Positions 53,913-64,000 of a DNA stretch of 64,000 nucleotides are shown here, one piece after another. Location of the stretch: positions 2,363,501 to 2,427,500 of the forward strand of contig JADLSH010000155.1 in NCBI GenBank assembly GCA_016169945.1, given 5' to 3'. The notes beneath the pieces are model-generated. The model did no database searches, was not told where the DNA came from, and saw only the letters and a list, made by a program, of their open reading frames with translations. Both the position numbers and the translations under genes were made by a program. The stretch is from Trachythela sp. YZ-2020 (taxonomy: Eukaryota > Cnidaria > Anthozoa > Malacalcyonacea > Clavulariidae). Every line of letters begins with the position of its first letter. Within the stretch, counting starts at the first letter, position 1.

Positions 53913-54605
53913 TCGACGAATCCGCAACTTTTTCTGGCAATATAAAGTACTTTCTTCACATACCTATTTTAGCTTTTTTGAGCAGACAACACTCACTTTA
54001 TACCAATCCGACAACGAATTTATAGGAGGTTTGTGTTTGTCATTCATCCAATGTAAACGGTTTGCGTATCCGAATAATCGAATCCGGTAACTTTACCAAA
54101 TCCGAAATCTTTTGCTTTAGTGTAAACGGGGTCTAATTTTCATCTTTCGTTTATCTGGGAACTGAGCTGGCCCGTCTAACTGAGATTTCGCATTGTTTTC
54201 GCGATGTACACGAACATAATGCTGGAAATACATTTTCGTGACAGTTTTCCCATCTTGAAAGGTGTGAGTGTTATCATCTCTGTGAGTTATAACAGCGAAA
54301 CTTGCACTCGCAAGAGAACGATTTCATTTTCATTGGAAAATATATTTATATAAAGTATAATGTTCACCCTGGACGCTTCCTTTTGACCAACCATCCCTCC
54401 TCATTTCGGATGCGAGGCAGCTTTTGTAGCCGGACTGAATGACCTCCATATAAACACCACCTATTCTGGAGATAATCGCAAAAAAAACGTACGATCAAAT
54501 AGATAAATAATATAATGACAAAAATGTAATATAATATAGTCGAATTCATATTAACACAAGTTGTCGTTAGTCATTCATGTTAGCATTATTTGTATTGACA
54601 TTGAT
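53913..54605. other. Non-coding stretch
   Basis: No domain or clear repeat. Earlier sequence near 53102-53236 (TGCCGTTTACAC) and this stretch (GTGTAAACGG near 54120) share short inverted motifs, possibly a decayed foldback element that the non-LTR element split. Confidence 0.4.
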
Positions 54606-54609
54606 TTGC

Positions 54610-54905
54610 TTCTTCGTCAGAGCAAGCGCCTTTCACCTCTGAGTCTTGAGTTCGATTCTCGTTGAGGACACCCATCACACTCATGTGAAAAGAGTAAGTC
54701 AACGCTCTGCCGAAAGTCGTGGGTTTTCTCCGGGCACTCCGATTTCCTCCCACAGGGAAAGTTCACTGGGTGGGTTAGGATAGACAGATTAGGAAAGTAA
54801 TATCACAATTGTAAAAATAAATAATGTTGGCAAGCTAGACACTTGATGTAATCGGTCACTGAAAAGCCCCAACGGGGAGTGAGCTGAATAATGTATGTAT
54901 GTAAT
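54610..54905 (+). mobile_element. SINE with conserved central domain
   Basis: A tRNA-like head with a B-box-like GAGTTCGATTCTC near 54650, then a central block GTGGGTTTTCTCCGGGCACT and CCGATTTCCTCCCACAG that recurs in many marine-animal SINEs, then a less conserved tail ending in TGTATGTATGTAA. The central block resembles that of MetaSINE-type families; the A box is decayed. Confidence 0.65.
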
Positions 54906-55203
54906 GGTGGGGTTTAGTATAGCTTTATCGTATACCGTATGTCCTTACCCCTTCTAATGCCCCTCCCCTTTTAAATGGGCCTCCAGTTTTTGGAGGAAAA
55001 ACCTAATTATTAAGGCCTGCCTCTCTCTATTAAGCCATGATAATGTCTATAGTTCTGAAACCATGAAAATGCATGAAATATTTGAAAAAGGTCAGTAGAG
55101 AACATCCCAAAAGGCTGGAAAGTACATTTGTAGATGGAATATTCGAACGAAATTTAAAATACATTTTTAGACCTAACCAGGAGCAGTTGCGAACATGCAA
55201 CTT

Positions 55204-55273
55204 TAGGCCCTCTGGCAGGAATCGAACCTGCGATTTCAGTGCAGCGCTCTAACCAACTGAGCTACGGAGTCCA
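55204..55273 (-). mobile_element. tRNA-derived SINE head or defective tRNA-like sequence
   Basis: The minus strand reads GGACTCCGTAGCTCAGTTGG, TTAGAGCGCTGCACTGAAAT, CGCAGGTTCGATTCCTGC. A-box (TAGCTCAGTTGG) and B-box (GGTTCGATTCC) pol III promoters and the T-arm are good. The 3' strand of the anticodon stem and the variable loop are missing, and the acceptor stem does not close. A working tRNA is therefore ruled out; a SINE head is likely, with downstream sequence to about 55150 as its body. Confidence 0.65.
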
Positions 55274-55372
55274 ATTGCTGAGCATTAACCGCAAATTCGT
55301 GTATATGTGATGGTAAATATCAAGATTTTAGAGAGGCGTGGTAGCCAAGAAGAACAGGATGATTGTCTAAAT

Positions 55373-55406
55373 GCGCTGTTATTGGTAGTTCCACCAATAA
55401 CAGCGC
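55373..55406. repeat. Perfect 14-bp hairpin
   Basis: GCGCTGTTATTGGT, a 6-base loop AGTTCC, then ACCAATAACAGCGC. Likely a foldback MITE core. Confidence 0.85.
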
Positions 55407-57219
55407 CTCGCAGTGTTACTCGCGGCACATTTGGTCAGTAGAACTCTTCTCAACCTTAAACTGTGGTTAATTCATATAACAATACACAAAACGTTTTCTT
55501 TACAATCATTTACTTGTTTTAGCCGTCATCGTGGCATTGCGGTCCTACATGCGTAGTTTTTTCAACTCAGAGAGAAATAGGGCGTCTGTTAAAACTGGTC
55601 ATGCGATTGTGCTAAAAAATGCTTTGTAATCACACTGAGTGAAAAAATTCACAAAGATTCACAAAATCAAAACGTAGTGCAAACATTAAGCAAGATTACA
55701 ACATAGTCCATCTTATACCAAGTCCAAGTAGAGAGCGCTTAATTACCGTCCATACAAGGCCAAATACTAATACAAATTGATGAGAAAGTTTTAAATTGCC
55801 TTGCGTGCGTTAATTAAAACTACATTACCACGTTTGGAATATCATGCATGAGAGGGTCGGTTGTTTATGTCAATGTTGAAAACAGAACTTTACGTCAGAT
55901 AAAATGAAATATACTGTAGTCTGTACAATTTTAACTGGCCTATGAATACGCTGAAAACAACATATAAATTCTTTGTGGTAAGCTGTCTTGCTAATTTATG
56001 GCACATTACGAGAATGTAGGCCTTATGTTGTGGCGCCAACAATGTGTCGGATACAACGATTTTTGTAATTATAAACTGTTCTCATACAATTATATATTGA
56101 TACCAGTTTTAAATTATGTAAAATTATGGAGTTGTTTTTTGGGTGTTTTGAACGGTAAGTCTATTAAAAAAATGCTTAGTCAGCATATTTTCCAAATTTT
56201 TGTTGATGCAATGTTTTTTTCTCCCCCAATCAAAGTTTAAATTATTTTACTACCAAATTTTTAAATTTCTTAAATGTAGGTTTTTTATAGCCATTTTTGA
56301 CCGAACTGGTTGGTAATGCGGTGGCCGATTAGTTTATTTATCTGAAAAATACGTTTTCAACTGTGTAAGTTTTATTTTCTACATTGAATATATAAAGTCT
56401 TTCTTAACCCGTTACATCGAAAGCATGGCTCTTATTGACGATCTCACTTCTCACTACTTGTCCTCTCTTTGTTTTACCCGCCTCAAATATATTCTCGTTT
56501 CATGTAGAAAAAAAATTGGACCAGCAATCACGGATCACGGCTAGGGATGTAAATCACGTTTCACGACGCAAGAATCCGGCTCACGAAATCCGGCTCACGA
56601 ATCCGGCTCACGAAAATACCCTTTACCACACTCAGCCAATATTTGAGTCACAGCCGGTGGCCTATAGCTACAGTTACGGTTTGATTCAATTGTAATTTTA
56701 TCCCGACGCAGAATGTGTCATTAATTGGATGCGCCGACGTCGAAACTCCGAATTGCCTTGCGTAATCAATATGCGTGGTCTGGTGGCGGTATGGTTTTTG
56801 ATCAATTCTAAGAGTAAATTCTGACACTAATTCTCATTTCTTACCTGAAACAATCTGTGAATTATTATTATTTAATCTTTGTCTTATTTAGTTGCAAAGT
56901 ATTGTAGAAAAAAGCTTCGAAAATTTAGATTGACCTCACGTTGTTTATGGACACATGGACATCCGCTGACTTCCTCTATCGAATTGCCGTTTGTAAAATC
57001 CCCTGACGTACTGTATCGAATTGCCGCTTGTAAAATCTGCTGCGCGACAATTTGATCAAAAAGTGTACTTGGTTATGTCGCATGGATACTATACATTAAC
57101 TGCCCATGCTAGTCCACAGGAAGTTGGACAACAGGCCGCAAAGCATCATGGGTAATGAGCGTCCGATTCCGCGAAGTAAACATCTCTCTGGCCACCGATT
57201 AAATATACATTATATATAT
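55407..57219. other. Non-coding stretch before block R
   Basis: No gene seen. A short tandem repeat of CACGAAATCCGGCT-type units lies at 56560-56610. About 56672-56690 and 57071-57110 resemble the right flank of block L. Confidence 0.5.
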
Positions 57220-57263
57220 AATAATATACATTAAGAATACTTTCTCTTTCATAGAATGGACAT

Positions 57264-58184
57264 ATGTGAAATCAAAAACAACACGTTACAAGGAGCCCAA
57301 GGACAAGTCCCTTTGTACACAGGACGTATGTCTAATTACAATTTCAACAATTGGTATCCTCCTAATGTATTTCTGTTGTGTGGACTGACGTCTTCCTAAA
57401 ATTTGTTCTGCTCTCGTTGGAAATTTAGCTATCGTTGATTTAGGAAGTGCTTTCGTCTCGATGATATGGGTATTTCGTGAAATGATTTCCTCCAATTCTT
57501 TGCTCGAGGCGATCTTGGAAACATTATCTTGGATGTTCGTTTCTATTACATTTCTAACAATTTTGGCGATTGCTGTACAACGTTATATCGCAGTAGCGCA
57601 TGCTTTATGGGCAAACTCAGTAATGAAGAATAATTTAAAGTTATTAAAGAAGTTATCAGGTTGATATCTATCATATTCTGTTCTGCAAGGCTCTACCTTC
57701 ATTGGGATATTGTCTGTCTTACCACAGTTTGGTCTTACCCTATAATTTTCGAAGCCATTATCATATCTACTATCATACTTTATTTCTTGATATTCACATC
57801 GTTTCGTCGATACAAATTTGACGATTTTTCCAATCAAAATAATTTAAAGCTTCGGCTGGAAAAGGAAAGAAAACTGACGAAATCCGTGTTTTGGATGTCA
57901 GAAGTCCTCATTGTTGGAGTTCTACCCTATGTTATTCTCCTACAATTAGCTGTAACCAGAGATCTATTTAAAACGCTCGATGCTTTGGAATGCAACAAAA
58001 CATTCGATGGGTTTTGTTGGAGATGTTGGCATTTAGCTTAAATCCTGTTATTTATCTTACACGCTGTCAAGTAAACCGCAGTAAACTAAATCGCGTTCGA
58101 CAGAGATTGCAAGGGTGTTTCTCAAAACGAAATTCTGGAGTTTCTGCAGATGGAAATGAAAATGGGATCCAACAAACAACTTAG
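57264..58184 (+). pseudogene. Class A GPCR pseudogene, copy R
   Basis: Same receptor as 3018-3952. The N-terminal part is shifted (helix 1 lost to indels). Helices 2-3 are open and better kept than in L (FLTILAIAVQRYIAVAHAL, the region of the D-R-Y motif, here V-Q-R-Y). Helices 4-6 read through 57661-58041 (VFWMSEVLIVGVLPYVILLQ), and helix 7 has FSLNPVIYL (NPxxY intact). A break just before helix 4 (near 57655) is shared with copy L, so the gene was probably dead before duplication. Confidence 0.75.
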
Positions 58185-59403
58185 AAAAAATTAGTTAAGA
58201 TAGTGTACTTATTTTGTTAGGTATTCAATAAGCTTCAATTTAAGGTAAAATTTAGCCTGACACGTTTCGTAAACGTTTCGAAATATGTTCATGAAACTCC
58301 ACTCATATTCCGCCAAAGTCCAGAAACTGAATTAAAATGTATTCATCAAAAACGTTTTGATCAATTTAATTGCTCGTAAAATATTCTTTAACTTGAGGCT
58401 CGTTACACTATTATGCAACTTGTCTCGCAACTTGTCTTGCAATGTTAGGAAAAACGTTTTCAGCATTGCACGGCAAGCTATGTTACACTGAGCAATAATT
58501 TCATGCACCTTGCAATGATCATGGTAAAAGATAGCATAAAGACAGTGAGCGCTATCATTTGGCGCCAAATTGTCAGCAATTTGTCGCAGCGTTGTCGCAA
58601 TCGTTGAGAAAAGTAGAACCTGATTCCACCTCGTGCAGCGGTTCTTGCAACAAAATGTTCTCAAATGTTCGCCTGACAAGATTTCCAATCATTAGCGGCA
58701 TTAGCAATGCTCGACTGTATTTAAGGAAGAAAATTTTCATTTCTGTACCTTACTTATTGGATTCAATTATATTTGTCTATCTCTATTAATTTCTCCAACT
58801 GTAACTCGCGTAAGACTGGAGAGTTCTTAGGAATGACTTAAAGTGATGTCAAATCGTCGACAAGTTTACTGTGGTAATACCACGAATTAAGAATAGTAAA
58901 CAACAGCGTTCACAGCTCTGTACCCTGCGGTATTCCTCCATTTATATCATTCAAATTTTGAAATAGCATTAACTATTTTAGTAGTCCAACGTTTAGTAAA
59001 CGCAGTAATTCAATTTTCCAGGACAGGTTCAACACCCAAATAATCCAATTCAGGTAATAGGATATATTATAAAAGTACTAATGCCGAGGGTACTAATTCC
59101 GCTCGGCTATTTATTACACTCGGAAAAAAGGAAAGCTATTGGCGATCTAAAGTTCATCAAAAATCGTGGACGCTTGGCTATGGTTCAAGGTTGGTCGATG
59201 GTCATCTCACTGATTTCAAAAATAGACCGAACTGTCATGGAAACTAGCTCAGTGATTGGTCAAAATTTAGTTTGACTTTATAAATTCTGACTACAGCAAA
59301 ATAATATTTCTTTTTCAATTTAGTATTTTTTGAAAGCTTTTGACAGCTTTATAAGCAATTTTTTTAACAATATCACGACAATTAAATATTAAGAGAAATT
59401 TAT
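58185..59403. other. Non-coding part of block R
   Basis: Colinear with 3953-5226. No domain seen. Confidence 0.7.
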
Positions 59404-59476
59404 ATGGAGCCAAACGAAGAACGGCCAGATATAAACGAAAAAGAAGCCGAAAGGCTGGCGAAAAATACGTCAACGT

Positions 59477-60325
59477 CAGGGGCGTGGCGACGGGGGGGAT
59501 TTTTAATCGAAAGCCGTGACAAATTAGGGAAAAATTGAGCGAATTGTGATTCTTCGTGTCTCTAAATATAATAGTGTAGCGCAATTTTTACAGTATATTA
59601 CCGAAAAATTTGGGCGAGCGGGGGGGGACACGACGTTTTATTTGTTTTTCGTCGGGCAAAATTGGTTCACCCCCTAATGCTGTAACCCTAGTTACGCCCC
59701 TGAGTTGGTCAATAGACTAGTGCAGAATTACTGGAGTGTAGCATACAAAAGTTAAAAAATTTACTAAAAACAAGGACACTAAAGGCAATTGAAAGCTGTT
59801 TGGGCCAGTTACGAATAAATTTCATAGTTAAATTGTAATTGCTAAACATGCTTGTTAGCAATGTAACATTTATAACCCTTTCAGAGTCGAAGTGATATTT
59901 GTGTAGTTCAAAGAACGTTAGAAGCGGCTTATCACAGGGCCCTTTTTAATTACCTCCCCCCCTGTAAAGCTTGGTCCGTTTAGATGGGATATATAAAAAA
60001 TTGTCTCAGAAAATGCGGGAATTCAAGCTACAGAAACTCAAGAATCAGACCCCCCACCATGTTCGCGAATCTTCAATTTACCAGGTTGTTAGGTACCTTT
60101 TCGTTGATATGCCCCTCCCCTAACCATTTCTTAAAAAAGCCCTGGCTTAGAAAGTCCCTTTCTATTCAGGTTTTTAAAAATTCTTTCGTTTTCCCCTATA
60201 ATTTTGATACAAAAGTTTGTATATAGAAAGACAAAAAAGTTGGTTATTTTTATCGGAAAAGTTGGTCATAATGATATTACATGCACCCCTCCCCCCCCAA
60301 TCGTGATTCGTTCGCCACGCCCCTC
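59477..60325. mobile_element. 849-bp hAT composite with 8-bp TSD
   Basis: GTCAACGT lies on both sides (59469-59476 and 60326-60333). The left end is CAGGGGCGTGGCGA and the right end TCGCCACGCCCCTC (last base mutated). Absent from block L. A shorter hAT-type unit with ends CAGGGGCGT and ACGCCCCTG occupies about 59477-59702, and another MITE is nested at 59935-60144, so several insertions are stacked. Confidence 0.85.
59935..60144. mobile_element. 210-bp hAT-type MITE, nested
   Basis: Ends CAGGGCCCTTTTT and AAAAAAGCCCTG, with interior TCCGTTTAGATGGGATATAT as in the 12522-12892 MITE (TCCGTTTAGACGGGATATAT). The flanking 8 bases GCTTATCA and GCTTAGAA match at six of eight positions, consistent with an older insertion. 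Confidence 0.75.
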
Positions 60326-61871
60326 GTCAACGTGGGCCGCGAGAAACGACAGAAGAAAAAGAAACTCGCGTGGAAAAACGCCGAGATCCTGATTTTGGAA
60401 AATAATGCAAGTATCAGCTTATAAAGTTTAAGCCATGGGAAGGTAAAGCATCAAATGCTTGGGATAATCAGGATGAGAGTGATGACATGTTTATTAACAC
60501 TTACTATTTGTTTTTTCAGAATGATTTTGCTGAAGAGAATATATTTAGGTATTCTGTTGAATCAGAAATGGTTCATGCTGCACATTCTGGTCAAAGCTAT
60601 GAAAATGATGAGAGTGATGATCAAAGTGATGATGAAAGTGAAGTTGATCTTAACGACGAGGAGGAAGTTGATGATTGGATGTTGTTGTGCGGAATCAACC
60701 AACATTATGAGGAAGCAGGGAATGGGATGTCAAACAGTGAAACGCTCGACTGGTTTGAAGCGGTAAGTGCTGTACCTACAGATTTGATAAATGAATCTCC
60801 AGGGTGATATATAAACAGAGAAAGGATTGCGAGGAATTTGGTCACCAAGGATACCGACAAGATGGTCAAAAACTTGTTGTCGATCCAGAGACCTTGAACG
60901 AAAAACAACGACTGGCTTTTGACATTATCACATCTCAGAATGGTGATAATCCTGACCCTGTTCATATGAGCCGGAACAGGTAAAACGTACTTAATTAGTG
61001 CTATGAAACAACTATTATGTGATCAGTGTATTGCTACAGCAACCACTGGGATTGCAGCCTTTAGTGTTAATGGTCAAATACTTCATTCTGCTGCTCAGCT
61101 TCCTATTCATGAACATAGGGAATTACAGGGTGATTCTTTGCAACGATTACATCTGAGGCTAGAAGGTAATAGGTATCTAATTATTGATGAAATGTCAATG
61201 ATTGGACATAAAATGCTATCATGGTTGGACAATAGATTACGTGCTGGCACTGGAAAGGAAGATGTCGCTTTGGGTTGTATGGCAAAATTTTAATGGGTGA
61301 TTTTGGTCAATTGCCACCTGTATGTGATAGGCCAATGTACATTACTGGAAATGGATCAGTAATAAGTGACCATGGTTACAGTATGTATCTGACATTTGAT
61401 TCTGTAATCATTTTAGAGCAAGTTATGCGTCAGGCTGGTGAAGATCGAGAGGCAATTGCATTTAAGCATTATTGAGGAGAATAGGAAATGGTCAAGTTAC
61501 AGAGGATGACTGGAAACTATTGTTGCAACATTCGACAACCAATGTACCAATGGATCATTTTACCGTTACTATTCGGCTGTACTTTGACACAAGGAGTGTC
61601 GCTGAATACAATTATAAGAAGCTATATATTAGAGATTGGACAGCAAGACATTCTGGTCGTCGGGCAAGTGCAGAAACATCTGACGATGCTGGTGGCTTAG
61701 AAGCAATCCTGTTTTTGTCTACAAAAGCAGAAGTAATGCTGGCGTGCAAACTGTGGGCTGAATTTTGTCTTTGCAACATTGGCTCTTTTGGAACTGTTGA
61801 GCTGGTTTGGTTTGCAGAAAATATGGGTGGAACAGCCTGAACCAGTATTGTGGAACAGCTTGAACCCATGG

Positions 61872-61915
61872 TCTTATGTAAGTCGCGACTTATTTTCTCC
61901 CGTATAAATTGCCCT
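61872..61915. mobile_element. Remnant of the CGCG palindromic MITE, copy R
   Basis: Only the right end remains (TAAGTCGCGACTTATTTTCT and then TTGCCCTATTGTGAG). The deletion in block R starts inside the helicase near 61840 and ends here. Confidence 0.7.
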
Positions 61916-62036
61916 ATTGTGAGTCCTTAACATTATTACATTAATCTATCACTTGAATGTGGAATAACATGTCTTATATCTATTAAAGATTACAAAATTG
62001 AAATATCATGAAAAGCAATTTGAAATTTGAACATGG

Positions 62037-62556
62037 ATACCTATCTAGTACGCACACCTCTCTAATACGGACACGTCTTTAACACGGACACCTCTCTAAT
62101 ACGGACACCTACCTAAAACGGACACCTCTTTAACACGGACACCTCTTTAACACAGACACTTCTCTAATACGGACACCTTCCTAATACGGACACCTCTTTA
62201 ACAGGGACACCTCTCTAATACGGACACATCTCTAATACGTTCACCTCTCTAGTACAGATACCTCTCCAATGCGGATACGTCTCTAATACGGAAATCTATA
62301 TATCTAATTAGGACACTTCTCTAATACGGACACCTCTCTAGTACGGATACCGCATTAGCAAGGACACCTATCTAATACCGACACCTCTCTAATACGTGCA
62401 CCTCTCTAATACGGACACCTCTCCAATACGGACACCTCTTTTATACGGACACCTCTTTAATACGGACACCTCTCTAATACAGACAGCTCTCGAATACGGA
62501 TACTTTTCTAGTACGGGCACCTCTCCATTCCGTTTCTAAGAGCTCTATAATACGGA
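62037..62556. repeat. 17-bp CGGAC minisatellite, copy R
   Basis: About 30 units of consensus ACCTCTCTAATACGGAC, colinear with 7721-8209. The unsplit site for the long-TIR element lies near 62541-62560 (TATAATACGGACCCTTTCTA). Confidence 0.9.
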
Positions 62557-63275
62557 CCCTTTCTAATACGGACAAAAACACAAAATATTTGCTCAGAGAG
62601 CAAACGCATATAAAATTAACTTCCTTTTGCGGTCAACGCAGATGATGGTTTTCCTACTTTGTATATTCCTGTTTGAATTTACACAAAGCACTTATGTGTG
62701 TACAATCATAGACAAACGAGAGGAATGGGCTGGAAACGCCATTGTCCCATAATTGTCGTCGGGGATTTTGTCGCCGTACATTTTGTTGCCGGGAAAATTG
62801 TCGTTGGGGATTTTGCCATGTCTGGGTTTTGTTGGTATCCCTTCGACAAGGCATTTATCTCCAAAAAATTTCAAGTAACGTTTGTAAAACGATTTTATAT
62901 ATAGACACAGTCTTTCGTTTTTCAAATACTTATTTAACATTTAAATACATACAGTGTTAAAATACTACGGTGTTTTTCTATTTGTGCGAGTGCAAATACC
63001 AAGTTCAGATATGTTATGCACACAAATGGTAAAACTAATGTTCTTTTAAACTAAACTCTATTTTCCTTTTAAACTAATTACACATTACATATATTTGATT
63101 CTCAGTGCAACTAAACAAACCATTCTTAATATATTAGAATTTTATAGCACCAATCAAGTCCATTCTACTCCACTGTCACTTAATTAGATAACAATCTTTC
63201 TTACATACTGATATACACGCAGCTTTTGAAACTTATCTTCAAATATACAGCATGCGACAGGACAACAAGAGCAAC

Positions 63276-63695
63276 GAGTTTGTCAAAACGACTATTGCAA
63301 ATAAGAGCCTTCTATTTCTAAATCTTTTGTTAATGGTTATTGCTCAATTCAAACAATTTATGGTTTTAAATAGTAGCCTTCATTTAAATAGCCGTTCGCA
63401 TATTCCAAATAGGGGCAACACAATGCATGTCAATGGGAATTTTGTTGAACATAATGCTACGTTCCAAGGGAAATAGGTCCTTCCCGATTATGCTAGCATA
63501 ATTTTCAGCATAATTTGGCTTAACGAGCATTATTTTGGCATTTTTCTAAAAAATGAATGGCTAGCATAATTTAGCATTTTTCGCTAATTTCGTCTGCATT
63601 TTGGTTGTTAAAAAGCATAATTTTGCATTTTTTGGTGTTCATAGTGTTCATGCAGTTTTGCTAGCCAGTTTTGTTCATGGGCTTCAGCAGTGAAA
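63276..63695. other. Sequence beyond block R, AGCATAATTT-rich
   Basis: A 63252-63476 open frame is unassigned. From 63489 repeated AGCATAATTT and GCATTTTT motifs suggest the subterminal region of a hAT-type element that runs out of the window. Confidence 0.45.
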
Positions 63696-63821
63696 CAAAT
63701 CCTGTTGTCTGCAGCTGAGAAAGTATTCTCGATACTCAAATCATCATTTAACGAGCAACAGGAATGTGCCCTAGTGGACTACTCGCAAGCCAGTATAATG
63801 TTGCAGTACAACAAGCGATGA
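63696..63821 (+). pseudogene. hAT transposase dimerisation-domain fragment
   Basis: A 41-codon stretch ending in TGA: LSAAEKVFSILKSSFNEQQE, CALVDYSQASIMLQYNKR. This matches the C-terminal S-A-x-E-R-x-F-S-x-L block of hAT transposases. Upstream transposase sequence is missing. Confidence 0.75.
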
Positions 63822-64000
63822 ACACTTTAAACAATTATTTATGTTTAACATTTAAAGTTTTAACATTTAAAGTCTAAACATTATATTTGCATGAACCTTT
63901 TGTTAAGGAAAAGCACACGTTATGCCTTATTTTGTTTGTGTTTCTTCTAAATAAAACCAAGCATTTTTTAACCAAAGGAGCATAATTTTGAAAAATGAGC
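63822..64000. other. End of window, possible hAT element end
   Basis: AT-rich. TTAACATTTAAAGT is repeated near 63847-63874, and GGAGCATAATTTTG near 63978 echoes the AGCATAATTT motifs before the fragment. Confidence 0.4.

Larger units (their letters stand above)
59404..61840 (+). pseudogene. PIF1-type helicase pseudogene, copy R
   Basis: Same protein as copy L. It begins NEERPDINEKEAERLAK at 59404 and is interrupted by the hAT composite at 59477-60325. RETTEEKETRVEKRR and the acidic segment (60487-60807) follow. Near 60895 NEKQRLAFDIITSQ (the Q-motif-like part) is better kept than in L. AGTGKTYLISAMKQLL, then ATATTGIAAFSVNGQILHSA, LIIDEMSMIGHKMLSWLDN, MGDFGQLPPVCDRPMYITG and SVIILEQVMRQAGED follow. 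The C-terminal HKSQGQT region has been deleted. Several frame breaks make it inactive. Confidence 0.82.
57220..63275 (+). repeat. Segmental duplication block R
   Basis: Paralogue of block L (2975-8215 plus 14440-15171). It lacks the 6.2-kb long-TIR element and the 6810-7590 part, and it has an extra 849-bp hAT composite at 59477-60325. Confidence 0.9.

Noticed and set aside
55204..55273. Functional tRNA-Phe (loop CTGAAAT)
   Set aside because: The anticodon stem 3' strand and variable loop are absent and the acceptor stem does not pair.
63252..63476. A 74-codon frame at the right edge of block R
   Set aside because: It crosses the block boundary at 63275 and the paralogous L sequence does not keep it.

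Overview
This is a eukaryotic, almost certainly metazoan, nuclear window: AT-rich, mostly non-coding, with GT-AG introns, no operons, and dense transposable elements (Penelope-like retroelements, non-LTR fragments, hAT, mariner, pogo-like and TTAA elements, SINEs). TLDc, rhodopsin-class GPCR and kelch fragments together with these repeat families suggest a marine invertebrate, probably a cnidarian such as an anthozoan. That assignment is inference only. I see no intact single-copy gene with complete exons; nearly everything recognisable is a transposon, a pseudogene or a few exons of a larger gene.

Layout. Bases 1-2873 hold a hairpin-forming minisatellite carrying a 1.69-kb TTAA element; almost the same sequence recurs at 9048-11923. 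Block L (2975-8215 plus 14440-15171) is paralogous to block R (57220-63275), in the same orientation about 54 kb away. Each contains a decayed GPCR, a decayed PIF1-type helicase, a CGGAC minisatellite and a shared right flank. Block L is split by a 6224-bp element (8216-14439) with 692-bp terminal inverted repeats and a 6-bp target duplication. Block R preserves the corresponding unsplit site. The second 2.9-kb copy lies inside this element.

From 15.2 to 21.4 kb there are hairpins, palindromic elements and a 1017-bp tandem duplication holding a TLDc exon and a reverse-transcriptase remnant. From 22.6 to 31.6 kb a single minus-strand, multi-exon gene encoding a DDE-transposase-like protein can be pieced together exon by exon. 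It is broken by stops, by frameshifts and by three retroelement insertions: a SGNH-type non-LTR element at its 3' end, a non-LTR fragment, and an inverted pair of Penelope-like elements with hammerhead-like motifs. From 32.2 to 35.4 kb an OTU/vertnin-like open frame is followed by a broken hAT transposase.

From 37.6 to 47.3 kb there are plus-strand exons that look like a terminal uridylyltransferase. The long intron carries a Penelope-like element with hammerhead ribozyme motifs in both flanking repeats and a mariner element with about 450-bp inverted repeats. Two kelch exons lie at 50.9-52.2 kb, then a non-LTR 3' end, two SINE-like repeats, and block R. A hAT dimerisation-domain fragment ends the window. 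No rRNA, functional tRNA, CRISPR array or bacterial-type regulation was found.
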